The notes under the pieces were generated by a model. It was not told where the DNA came from. It did no database searches and saw nothing but the letters and a program-made list of their open reading frames with translations. The position numbers and the translations under genes are program-made. This document shows, piece after piece, positions 22,777 to 30,325 of a stretch of DNA of 40,125 nucleotides. The stretch is from Cyclobacteriaceae bacterium (GTDB lineage Bacteria; Bacteroidota; Bacteroidia; Cytophagales; Cyclobacteriaceae), in contig JALONI010000017.1 in the NCBI GenBank assembly GCA_025455015.1, positions 1-40,125 of the forward strand, given 5' to 3'. Positions within the stretch are counted from its first letter, which is position 1; each line of letters starts with the position of its first letter.

Positions 22777-25140
22777 TTATTCGCTCCGCAGACTTTGCGA
22801 AGGGTTGGCCGTGGCGGCCTTGAGTGCTTGCGTGCTCACAATGATTACCGCAAACGCTAACGCGATGAGGCCGGCTACCGCCAACGACCAGTAGGGAAAG
22901 TCGATTCGGTAATCATAGCGTTCCAGAAATTGACTCAACAACCACCAACTGCCCGGGGCTGCTATGGCAAAAGCGATCAGCACCAGCCAGGCAAACTCGC
23001 GCGATACCAGCGCGATGATGCCCGATACGGAAGCCCCCAGCACCTTGCGGATGCCAATTTCTTTGGTTCGCTGCTCGGCCGTGAAGGCCGCCAAACCAAA
23101 CAGGCCCAACCCGGTGATGAAAATGGCCAACGAGGCAAACAAGTTGGTGATATGGCCGATGAGTTTGGTAGTGCGGAACTTCTTTTCAAATTCCTCATCG
23201 ACAAACTTGTATTCAAACGGGTTGGTGGGCGCCAGTTTTTTGAATACCTGTTCTACGGTAGCCATGGCGGACTTGATGTCGTTGGTTTTTTCCAACCGAA
23301 TGGTCATGGAGCTGGCCCAGCCGGGAATAAACGCCACGATCATCGGGCGAGGCCGCTCGTAGGGCGAGCTCATGATCACATTGTCAACCACACCCACGAT
23401 CTTACGCTTGGCACCCCACAGGGTCACCTCGCTGCCCACCGTCTCCGACAGATTCATCTGATCGGCTGCAGCCTTGTTGACCAACACGGCCATCGAGTCT
23501 GAGGGAAAGTCGGGAGAGAAGTCGCGCCCCTCCAAGATCCGGGCACCCAATGTTTGCGTGTAATCATACTCAGTGGCGATGGTGACAAACAGCATTTTTT
23601 CTTCTTCGGGTTTGCCGGGCCAGTCTACAAAGTTGTTCGAAAACACCTCTGTGATGGGGCTGTTGGATTGTGTTACCGACCTGACAGCGCCCGAAGCCAG
23701 CAGCTCGGTTTTCAAGGCTTTATAGTTTTTGGTGATCTCGTCATTAAACCAGACGCTGAGCAAGCCCTCCTGGTCATATCCCAATTGGCGCGTCTGAGCA
23801 AATTTCAGTTGCGCGGAGATGACGATGGTGCTCACAATCAACCCCACGGCTGCCACAAACTGCAACACCACCAACACCTGCCGGGGGCGCGTCACGTTTT
23901 TGCCCACTTGAAGTTTACCCTTCAATACTTTTACCGGCTGAAACGAAGAAAGATAGAAGGCGGGATAACTGCCGGCAAAAAGCCCCGTCACCACCACGGC
24001 CAAAAACGAAAGGAGCCAAAACAGTGGTGAGGCATAGTCGATAAAAAGTTTTTTTCCGGTCAGGTCGTTGTAAAAAGGGAGGGCTATTTCGGTGATGACC
24101 ACCGCCAGGGAAAACGAGATCAGGGTAATGAGCACCGACTCGCCCAAAAACTGAATCACCAACTCCCGCTTGCGCGATCCCACACTTTTACGGATGCCCA
24201 CTTCGCGGGCTCTGCGCTCGCTGCGCGCGGTGGCCAGGTTCATAAAATTAATGCAGGCAATTACCAGGATGAGGATCGCGATAAACGTAAAGCCCTGCAC
24301 GTAGTCGATCATGCCACCGGTGGCTTTGCCGTTTTCGAACGTGCTGTACAGCCGCCATTTTTCGAGCGGATGAAGAAAGAACTCACGCTTGATGTCCGTT
24401 TGCCCTTTTTGGGTGAGGATGTCTTTGATGACCTCGTTCACCTCGGCTTCGGTAGCAGCCGGTTGTAGTTCCACATACACCTGAAAAGAGTAGTTGTCCC
24501 ACTGATTTTCGGAACGCTTGACCCAATCTTGCTGCTGGTTGAGTTTCCAGGGCAACAGAAACTCAAATTCGAATGTGGTGTTCTCCGGCAGGTCTTGAAC
24601 GATGCCCGTCACCGTCAGGTCCGTGTTGTTGTCCACGCGCACAATCTTTCCCATGGCGTCTTCTTCGCCAAACAAGGCTTTGGCGGTGGATTCGGAAAGC
24701 ACGATGTGGCTGGCATCGGCCAGCGACTTGGTGGCATCGCCCTTGAGCATCGTGTACTGAAACATCTGCAGAAACTCTTCGCTCACGTACATGCCGTATT
24801 TGCGCACGCGGGTTTCACCATGGGCCAGCAGGTATCCGCTGCCCCAGTCGGCCACGGCCACGCTTTTGATGCGCGCGTCCGTTGTTTTCAGTTCGGTGTA
24901 GGTAGGCAGCGGCACGGAGTTGAACGAGCTGATCGTGCCATCGTAGGCAGCATTGATGTAAACCTGATGAAGTCGCTCCTTATTGGGCAAAAATTGGTTG
25001 TAGGAGGTCTCATCGGCCACCCACAGTAAGATGAGCACGCTGCAAGCCAGCCCTACGGATAGGCCCGTGACGTTGATGAATGAGTAAACCGCGTTTTTGG
25101 TGAAATTGCGAAAGGCGATTTTCAGGTAGTTGCGTAGCAT
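22777..25140 (-). CDS. ABC transporter permease, two-module FtsX/MacB type (copy 2)
   Basis: A 787-residue paralogue of the following gene with the same order: N-terminal helix (AVYSFINVTGLSVGLACSVLILLWV, about 16-40), MacB-like periplasmic domain (SFNSVPLPTYTELK, VTGIVQDLPENTTFEFEFLLPW), helices around 285-405 with AREVGIRKSVGS, a second periplasmic domain, and the last helices with TKEIGIRKVLGA. The ATG at 25138-25140 starts MLRNYLKIAFRNFTKNAVYSF, a typical N-terminus for the group. It is the first gene of a two-gene operon with its paralogue. The two proteins could form a heterodimer or be independent duplicates. The substrate and the ATPase partner are unknown. The 132-base gap upstream contains the kup terminator and no recognisable TAnnTTTG promoter. 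Confidence 0.93.
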   Translation of the reverse strand: MLRNYLKIAFRNFTKNAVYSFINVTGLSVGLACSVLILLWVADETSYNQFLPNKERLHQVYINAAYDGTISSFNSVPLPTYTELKTTDARIKSVAVADWGSGYLLAHGETRVRKYGMYVSEEFLQMFQYTMLKGDATKSLADASHIVLSESTAKALFGEEDAMGKIVRVDNNTDLTVTGIVQDLPENTTFEFEFLLPWKLNQQQDWVKRSENQWDNYSFQVYVELQPAATEAEVNEVIKDILTQKGQTDIKREFFLHPLEKWRLYSTFENGKATGGMIDYVQGFTFIAILILVIACINFMNLATARSERRAREVGIRKSVGSRKRELVIQFLGESVLITLISFSLAVVITEIALPFYNDLTGKKLFIDYASPLFWLLSFLAVVVTGLFAGSYPAFYLSSFQPVKVLKGKLQVGKNVTRPRQVLVVLQFVAAVGLIVSTIVISAQLKFAQTRQLGYDQEGLLSVWFNDEITKNYKALKTELLASGAVRSVTQSNSPITEVFSNNFVDWPGKPEEEKMLFVTIATEYDYTQTLGARILEGRDFSPDFPSDSMAVLVNKAAADQMNLSETVGSEVTLWGAKRKIVGVVDNVIMSSPYERPRPMIVAFIPGWASSMTIRLEKTNDIKSAMATVEQVFKKLAPTNPFEYKFVDEEFEKKFRTTKLIGHITNLFASLAIFITGLGLFGLAAFTAEQRTKEIGIRKVLGASVSGIIALVSREFAWLVLIAFAIAAPGSWWLLSQFLERYDYRIDFPYWSLAVAGLIALAFAVIIVSTQALKAATANPSQSLRSE

Positions 25141-25185
25141 GTGGTAGGTTTTGAGAGGCTACATGCCAACGTTTGTGCCAAGTCC

Positions 25186-25220
25186 AAAAAGGCCCTATTG
25201 CAATGGAATAGGGCCTTTTT
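25186..25220 (-). terminator. Strong intrinsic terminator after kup
   Basis: A perfect 14-bp stem, AAAAAGGCCCTATT (25186-25199) and AATAGGGCCTTTTT (25207-25220), with a 7-base loop. The T run on the minus strand follows the stem. It lies about 50 bases after the kup stop and insulates the FtsX operon that starts at 25140 from kup read-through. Confidence 0.9.
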
Positions 25221-25272
25221 TGTGTTCTTTTAGGATCGCTTTCGGACAGGAGTGTTCGGAATCGGCCAAGTT

Positions 25273-27267
25273 TTACCCGTGTCCATGATACTTCATCTCC
25301 TTCTGCCGCTCGCTCTCTTCGTGTTCGCGCTTGATGCGCACCTTGGCGGATGGCCCTACCATGATGGGTACTTTTTCCACCTCCACATTGGCTAACTCAA
25401 GGCCGTACATTTCTTCTGTGGCCAGGCTGTGCCGCTTGATAAAGCGATAACCCTGAATGACGAGGTTGTCAAACGTTGAGATTTCGCTGTCCACGGATGC
25501 GAGCGAATGCAGAATGACGTACTTGAAGTCGGCCGGCATACCGTGCCTGCGCAGCGAGTCGTAGTGACTAATCAGATCGATCTCGCCATTTTCTGCCATA
25601 TCATTTAAGATGCGGTTGAACAACAGGTTTACCCGATGATCTGATTTGAATCCTAATTTGATGCGAACAAAGAAACACTTTTTGGGGATGATCGTGTCTA
25701 CCGAATATTTGGACGTGTACGGACTATCTACCGTGTCTACGTGAATAAACCAATAGACATCTGCACGTTTAGGTCTCTTTTTGAAGATAGAGTACATGAT
25801 GTTGTTATCAATGTACCGTTTGCTGTCGGCCACCGCCATGTACACCAAGTTGGTCGCTTCCTTGGGTATGCTGTTGTCGGCCTGCAGGTCTTCAATCAGC
25901 GGGATGTACTCCTTCAGGTTGACAAACTCGGTGTGGCGGTCGCGCAGAATGCGGGCGCGCAGCAAGATGAACATCATCAAAAAGAACACAAAGGCGATGG
26001 AGAACGAAACCCATCCGCCATGCGCAAACTTACTCAGGTTAGAGACCAAAAAAGCCCCCTCGATGGAGAAAAAAACAAAAAACATGGTGGCCGACCGGAT
26101 GCGCGACTTCTTTGCGGTGGAGAAGTAATACACCAACAGCGAAGTAGTCATCAGCATGTCAAACGTGATGGCCAACCCATACGCCCCCTGCATGGCATCA
26201 GACTCCTTGAAATAGAGCACCACAAGGATGCTGCCGAACATCAGAATCCAGTTGATAGCCGGTATGTAAATCTGGCCTTTGACTTGACTGGGATACCGCA
26301 CGCGTGTGCTGGGCCACAGCTTCAGTTTCATGGCCTCGTTCACCAACGTGAACGTGCCCGATATCAACGCCTGGCTGGCAATGATGGTGGCCATGGTAGC
26401 CAGCAGCACCCCTACAAAAAGAAGCCCCTGGGGCATGATTTCAAAAAAGGGAATGGAGCCGCTCAGGGTTGTGTTCTGGTGTTCCAAAAGCCATGCTCCC
26501 TGGCCAAAGTAGCTCAGCAACAAACACAACTTCACAAAACCCCATCCCAGCCGGATGTTCGATTTGCCGCAATGCCCCAGGTCAGAATACATCGCTTCGG
26601 CACCGGTAGTACACAAAAACACGGCCCCCAAAATCCAAAATCCGCCCGGGTAGCGCGTTAACAGATCCACCGCATACACTGGATTGATGGCCTTGAGGAT
26701 GGTCAGGTTGCCGGCCAGGTGCACTGCACCGATGGAGCCGATGAACACAAACCACAAAAGCATGACGGGGCCAAATGTTTTGCCCACCACACTGCTGCCA
26801 AACTGCTGAAATAAAAACAGCCCCAGCAGGATGGCGATCACGATGGAGATAATGGTCTGCTCGGTGATGTCGGGATTGAGGGTGCGCAGCCCTTCAATGG
26901 CGGAGGTAACGCTGATGGCCGGTGTGATAAACCCATCGGCAATAAGCGTGCAGCAACCGATGATAGCCGGAAAGATGACCCACCCTGCTTTATACCTTCT
27001 GACCAGCGCGTAGAGGGCAAAGATTCCGCCTTCTCCTTTGTTGTCGGCACTCAGGGCCAGGTACACGTATTTGATGGTGGTGATGATCGTGAGCGTCCAA
27101 AAAACGCACGACAGACCTCCCAGAATCAAATCCTCGGTGATGAGGTGATTGCCTACAATGAAGCGGAGCGTGTAGATGGGCGAAGTACCGATGTCGCCAT
27201 AGATGATGCCCATGGCCACCAAGACCCCGGCAGCCGATAGCTTTTGATGTTTACTTCCAGCGTCCAC
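25273..27267 (-). CDS. kup: KUP family potassium uptake protein
   Basis: A 664-residue Kup (HAK/KUP/KT) transporter, a proton-coupled potassium importer of the inner membrane. The N-terminal signature GVLVAMGIIYGDIGTSPIYTLRF (14-36) and the GEGGIFALYALVRR loop are diagnostic. About 12 membrane helices follow up to about residue 440, then a cytoplasmic C-terminal domain of about 220 residues with IPKEATNLVYMAVADSKRYIDN and YFIHVDT-like elements. The start is GTG at 27265-27267: the NADH dehydrogenase stop codon lies in frame 18 bases upstream with no ATG between, so GTG is the only initiator that keeps the conserved N-terminus. It lies in the same direction just downstream of the NADH dehydrogenase gene and ends in a strong terminator. 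The expected substrate is K+; affinity cannot be judged. Confidence 0.96.
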   Translation of the reverse strand: MDAGSKHQKLSAAGVLVAMGIIYGDIGTSPIYTLRFIVGNHLITEDLILGGLSCVFWTLTIITTIKYVYLALSADNKGEGGIFALYALVRRYKAGWVIFPAIIGCCTLIADGFITPAISVTSAIEGLRTLNPDITEQTIISIVIAILLGLFLFQQFGSSVVGKTFGPVMLLWFVFIGSIGAVHLAGNLTILKAINPVYAVDLLTRYPGGFWILGAVFLCTTGAEAMYSDLGHCGKSNIRLGWGFVKLCLLLSYFGQGAWLLEHQNTTLSGSIPFFEIMPQGLLFVGVLLATMATIIASQALISGTFTLVNEAMKLKLWPSTRVRYPSQVKGQIYIPAINWILMFGSILVVLYFKESDAMQGAYGLAITFDMLMTTSLLVYYFSTAKKSRIRSATMFFVFFSIEGAFLVSNLSKFAHGGWVSFSIAFVFFLMMFILLRARILRDRHTEFVNLKEYIPLIEDLQADNSIPKEATNLVYMAVADSKRYIDNNIMYSIFKKRPKRADVYWFIHVDTVDSPYTSKYSVDTIIPKKCFFVRIKLGFKSDHRVNLLFNRILNDMAENGEIDLISHYDSLRRHGMPADFKYVILHSLASVDSEISTFDNLVIQGYRFIKRHSLATEEMYGLELANVEVEKVPIMVGPSAKVRIKREHEESERQKEMKYHGHG

Positions 27268-27285
27268 GTTTGCAGCCTGCTCTGA

Positions 27286-28638
27286 TCAGGCAGTTTGTTT
27301 TACCTCTTCGATGGGTTGTTTCACTTCGTCCGGACTTAATTTTTCTTCTCCCCGGCCAATGATGAGGCGGTTGCTTCGGTCGTACGAGAAATAATTCCAC
27401 ATCCAGCTAAAAAACGTAAAGACTTTGTTGCGGAAGCCCACGATGGACATCAGATGAACAAACATCCACACGTACCAGGCAAAAAAGCCCTGAAAGCGGA
27501 TGCCACCGCGCATATCCACCACCGCCTTGTGCCGCCCAATGGTGGCCATGGAGCCCTTGTCAAAATAGCGGAATGGGGCCAGCGGCTTTTGGGCGATCAG
27601 CCGCTTGATGTTTCGGGCCACCAACCGCCCCTGCTGCTGCGCAGGGGGTGCCATCTGCGGGTGCCCCTTCGGGAATTTTTCGTCACCCTCCATCAGGGCC
27701 ACATCGCCAATGGCGAAGATGTTATCATAGCCCTTAACCCGGTTGTATTCGTCCACCAGCAGGCGGTTGCCGCGTGCCGTCAGCTCCGGATTAAGGCCAC
27801 TGACGGGATTGCCCCGCACGCCCGCGGCCCATATCATGTTTTTCGAAATCAGCTTTTCGCCTGTGCTCAAGAGCACCTCGTAGCCATCATAGCTTTTTAC
27901 AGCCGCGCTCAGGTGCACCTTTACACCCATTTCTTGCAAAAACACCAGCGCTTTCGCGGAAGCCTGATCCGACATACCGTTGAGCAGCCGTGGCGAAGCT
28001 TCCACCAAGTGGATGTCCATCTGGCGCATGTCGAGTTCTTTGTAGTCTTTGGGAAAGACGTTTTTCTTGAGCTCGGTGAGCGCGCCTGCCAGTTCCACGC
28101 CCGTAGGCCCGCCCCCCACAATCACAAAGTCCATGAGGCTGTTCATCGCCTCTTCATCTTCGGTGAGAAGGGCATACTCCAGTTGGCGGATGATCTTATT
28201 GCGCAGCTTGGTGGCGTCCACGATGTTTTTCATGGACGAAGAGTTTTTTTCCACCTCGGTCATCCCATAGAAATTGGTGACGGCACCCGTAGCGATGACG
28301 AGGTAGTCGTATTTCACACCCCCGATGGAGGTTTCAATGTAGTTTTCTTCGGGCCTCACTTTTTTTACCTCACCCAGCCGGAAGTAAAAGTCGGCCTGCG
28401 AGGCAAAAAGCTTGCGAAAGGGGGCTACAATGGCACTGGTTTCAAGCCCGGACGTGGCCACCTGGTACAGCAAGGGCTGAAACGTGTGGTGGTTGTATTT
28501 GTCAAACAGGACTACCTGGGCTTTTAGGCCTTTTAGTCCCTTTACAACTTCCAACCCTCCAAATCCGCCACCGATTACGATGATGCGAGGTTTGCCCAGG
28601 TCCGCGATACGCGTGCGCGTGGTGATTAATTTGGGCAT
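27286..28638 (-). CDS. ndh: Type II NADH dehydrogenase (NDH-2)
   Basis: A 450-residue FAD- and NADH-binding oxidoreductase of the alternative NADH:quinone type, which oxidises NADH and reduces quinone without pumping protons. Two Rossmann motifs are present: the FAD site IIVIGGGFGGLEVVKGL (about 19-35) and the NADH site FVIVGGGPTGVELAGAL (about 172-188). DKYNHHTFQPLLYQVATSGLE and NIFAIGDVA (the conserved GD near the flavin) complete the pattern. After about residue 385 a hydrophobic region (GFFAWYVWMFVHLMSIVGF, FTFFSWMWNYFSYDRSNRLI) anchors it to the membrane as in many Bacteroidota enzymes. It precedes kup by 18 bases on the same strand, a probable operon. Because the genus of quinone oxidoreductases is broad, another acceptor is possible. 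Confidence 0.93.
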   Translation of the reverse strand: MPKLITTRTRIADLGKPRIIVIGGGFGGLEVVKGLKGLKAQVVLFDKYNHHTFQPLLYQVATSGLETSAIVAPFRKLFASQADFYFRLGEVKKVRPEENYIETSIGGVKYDYLVIATGAVTNFYGMTEVEKNSSSMKNIVDATKLRNKIIRQLEYALLTEDEEAMNSLMDFVIVGGGPTGVELAGALTELKKNVFPKDYKELDMRQMDIHLVEASPRLLNGMSDQASAKALVFLQEMGVKVHLSAAVKSYDGYEVLLSTGEKLISKNMIWAAGVRGNPVSGLNPELTARGNRLLVDEYNRVKGYDNIFAIGDVALMEGDEKFPKGHPQMAPPAQQQGRLVARNIKRLIAQKPLAPFRYFDKGSMATIGRHKAVVDMRGGIRFQGFFAWYVWMFVHLMSIVGFRNKVFTFFSWMWNYFSYDRSNRLIIGRGEEKLSPDEVKQPIEEVKQTA

Positions 28639-28738
28639 TTAACTGCGATTTCTGATCAAAATCGTGCGCTAAATTACAGGTTGGCGAAGGATTTCTAAAA
28701 AAATATTTTGCCCCGAGATGAATTGATTCGTTTCCCTG

Positions 28739-28746
28739 TATTTTTG
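28739..28746 (+). promoter_or_regulatory. Candidate -7 box of coiled-coil lipoprotein gene
   Basis: TATTTTTG matches TAnnTTTG exactly and stands 22 bases before the ATG at 28769. A well-spaced -33 TTTG is not present (the nearest TTG is 13 bases upstream), so this is a half-site call. Confidence 0.42.
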
Positions 28747-28768
28747 GGTCACTAACAAACCAAACCGT

Positions 28769-29518
28769 ATGTTCAACCGATTTCTTGCCGTAGCCTCGGC
28801 AGCTGTAGTATTGGCCGCCTGCGATGGTGGCGAAAAAGACAAACTCCGCACACAGGTCGATTCGCTGCGCGTGGAGTTGGAAGCCCGCGAGCAGTTTGTC
28901 AAAACCCTGACGGACGTAGGGGTGCTGATGGATTCCATTGATGCCAACCGCCAACTGTTGCGGGTAAACATGATGGAAGGCACCAGCTATAACGACTACA
29001 CCTCGCGCATGCGCGACATTAATAATTATGTAAAAGACACCCAGACCAAAATCGATGACCTGGAAAAGGCGTTGAAAAAATCGAAGGGCAACGCCAACAG
29101 CTACGCGGCCACCATCAAAAAGCTGAAGGCCGACCTGGAGGAAAAGAACAAAGAGATTATTTCGTTGCAAGAGCGCGTGGCCGACTTGGGCAATCAAAAC
29201 GAAAACATGAAAATCACCATCGACTTGCAAGAGGCTGAATTGAGCGATAAGGAAGCCCAGATTGCGGCCAAGGAGCAAGAGCTGGCGCTCATCGAAGCGC
29301 GCATTCAGGAGTTGATGGTGCAGAGCAAAATGACCGAAGCCGAGGCTTACTACGCGCGCGCCCAGGCCGTAGAGGAGGCCGCCAACCGCACTAAACTGGC
29401 CCCCCGCAAAAAGAAAGAGACCCTGAAAGAAGCATTAGAGCTTTACAAAAAGGCACAATCGTTGGGCAACGACCAAGCCGCAGCCCGCATCGCTGATTTG
29501 GAAAAGCGTGTGGACTAA
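28769..29518 (+). CDS. Coiled-coil lipoprotein of unknown function
   Basis: The 249-residue product begins MFNRFLAVASAAVVLAAC, a lipoprotein signal with lipobox LAAC and acylated cysteine 18. Almost all of the mature chain is coiled-coil: heptads are plain in KLRTQVDSLRVELEAREQ (25-42), KIDDLEKALKKSKGN, TIKKLKADLEEKNKEIISL and LQEAELSDKEAQIAAKEQEL. The C-terminal 50 residues (AEAYYARAQAVEEAANRTK, ALELYKKAQSLGNDQAAARI) look like one or two TPR-type helical hairpins. No enzymatic motif is visible. It is probably a periplasmic structural or scaffold lipoprotein. It is divergent from the NADH dehydrogenase gene, with 130 bases between, and followed by a strong terminator. Confidence 0.9.
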   Translation: MFNRFLAVASAAVVLAACDGGEKDKLRTQVDSLRVELEAREQFVKTLTDVGVLMDSIDANRQLLRVNMMEGTSYNDYTSRMRDINNYVKDTQTKIDDLEKALKKSKGNANSYAATIKKLKADLEEKNKEIISLQERVADLGNQNENMKITIDLQEAELSDKEAQIAAKEQELALIEARIQELMVQSKMTEAEAYYARAQAVEEAANRTKLAPRKKKETLKEALELYKKAQSLGNDQAAARIADLEKRVD

Positions 29519-29537
29519 CGCGGACCCCATGTTGTCA

Positions 29538-29571
29538 CAAAAAAAGCCCCGCTTCAGCAGGGCTTTTTTTG
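29538..29571. terminator. Bidirectional intrinsic terminator between convergent genes
   Basis: Stem CAAAAAAAGCCC (29538-29549) pairs with GGGCTTTTTTTG (29560-29571); the loop contains an extra GC pair. A runs on one side and T runs on the other make it work in both directions: for the coiled-coil lipoprotein gene on the plus strand and for the 41-residue membrane protein on the minus strand, whose stop is 24 bases away. Confidence 0.9.
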
Positions 29572-29594
29572 TGGGTATCGAAACCAACCAAACG

Positions 29595-29720
29595 CTACTT
29601 CTTTTCGGCTTTGTTGGTTTTTTGATAGTCGATGAATCCGAGGGCAGCACCAAACCCAACCAGCACGGCCACAATAAGGATAAACAGGTTGGCACCATCG
29701 GCCACGATTTGATCAAACAT
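29595..29720 (-). CDS. 41-residue single-helix membrane protein
   Basis: Reading the minus strand from the ATG at 29718-29720 to TAG at 29595-29597 gives 41 residues: a short acidic N-terminus (MFDQIVADGAN), one hydrophobic helix (residues about 12-31, LFILIVAVLVGFGAALGFI) and a charged tail (DYQKTNKAEKK). The lysine-rich C-terminus predicts a cytoplasmic tail by the positive-inside rule. Support for a real gene: an exact -7 box TATTTTTG lies 24 bases upstream, a strong terminator lies 24 bases downstream, and the helix and tail are compositionally clean. A longer minus-strand frame across this stretch (29435-29716) has no such features. It is too short for a named family. Function is unknown; small helices of this kind often bind larger membrane complexes. 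Confidence 0.68.
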   Translation of the reverse strand: MFDQIVADGANLFILIVAVLVGFGAALGFIDYQKTNKAEKK

Positions 29721-29743
29721 AGCTTGTGTTGTTAATATCGCCT

Positions 29744-29774
29744 CAAAAATAGCGTGAAAAGTCGGAAATGAAAA
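29744..29774 (-). promoter_or_regulatory. Promoter of the 41-residue membrane protein gene
   Basis: On the minus strand TTTT (29774-29771) is followed after 19 bases by TATTTTTG (29751-29744), an exact -7 box with a three-of-four -33 element. The predicted transcript would start close to 29738, about 18 bases before the ATG at 29720. It lies between the HD-domain gene and the small gene. Confidence 0.55.
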
Positions 29775-29785
29775 CGCGCGCCTTT

Positions 29786-30325
29786 TTAAATGCCGAGTTC
29801 CGCGGCATGTGGGCGCAGCACGTGGATGATGAAACCGATGTGTGCGGTCAATTCCACCCCGAGACGTTCGGCCCCCTGGTACACCTCATCCCGTTCCACT
29901 TTGGCGGCAAATCCCTTGTCTTTCAGCTTTTTAACAACTGACTTCACTTCCAAACCCGCGATGCCGTCCGGCCGCACCTGACTACACGCCACGATAAAGC
30001 CCGTCAGTTCATCGCACGCCAACAATGCCTGGTCGAGCCGGGTTTCATACGGCTGGTTCCATTTGGTGTAATGGGCGGCAATGGCGTTGGCGATCCGGCT
30101 TTCGCCCAGCTGCCGCAGGCGCGCCACGATCACCTGGGGATGCTGATCCGGAAAAGCCTCGTAGTCAGCATCGTGAAGTAAGCCCGCCACATACCATTCC
30201 TCTTCGTTTTCCCCAACGTGTTTGGCGTATGCCTCCATGACCAACGCCACGGTTTTCATGTGGCGCAGCAAGCTGGGGCTTTGCGTCATGCCGGCCAGCA
30301 GGGCTTCTGCCTCGCTTCGATTCAT
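29786..30325 (-). CDS. HD-domain phosphohydrolase family protein
   Basis: A 179-residue soluble protein with a compact HD fold, a metal-dependent phosphohydrolase superfamily. The metal ligands appear as H22 (LLRHMKTVA), the H51-D52 pair in AGLLHDADYEAF, H62 (DQHPQVIVARL) and D105 in LLACDELTG. It is close to the family of small cytosolic HD proteins annotated as hydrolases; substrates in that family are largely unknown and may be nucleotides. All metal positions appear intact. Its ATG overlaps the TAA of the upstream TPR protein as TAATG, so the two are translationally coupled. No HD-GYP motif (cyclic-di-GMP hydrolysis) and no RelA-type synthetase are present. Confidence 0.9.
   Translation of the reverse strand: MNRSEAEALLAGMTQSPSLLRHMKTVALVMEAYAKHVGENEEEWYVAGLLHDADYEAFPDQHPQVIVARLRQLGESRIANAIAAHYTKWNQPYETRLDQALLACDELTGFIVACSQVRPDGIAGLEVKSVVKKLKDKGFAAKVERDEVYQGAERLGVELTAHIGFIIHVLRPHAAELGI

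Noticed and set aside
22017-22823. A 268-residue open frame on the plus strand
   Set aside because: Antisense to the FtsX permease genes, with no family motif.
28502-29278. A 258-residue open frame on the minus strand
   Set aside because: It runs opposite to the coiled-coil lipoprotein gene and into the NADH dehydrogenase in another frame; it has no recognisable motifs and the sense genes are well supported.
29435-29716. A 93-residue open frame on the minus strand
   Set aside because: It spans the terminator and overlaps the clean 41-residue frame in another phase; the smaller frame has the promoter, helix and stop in sensible places.
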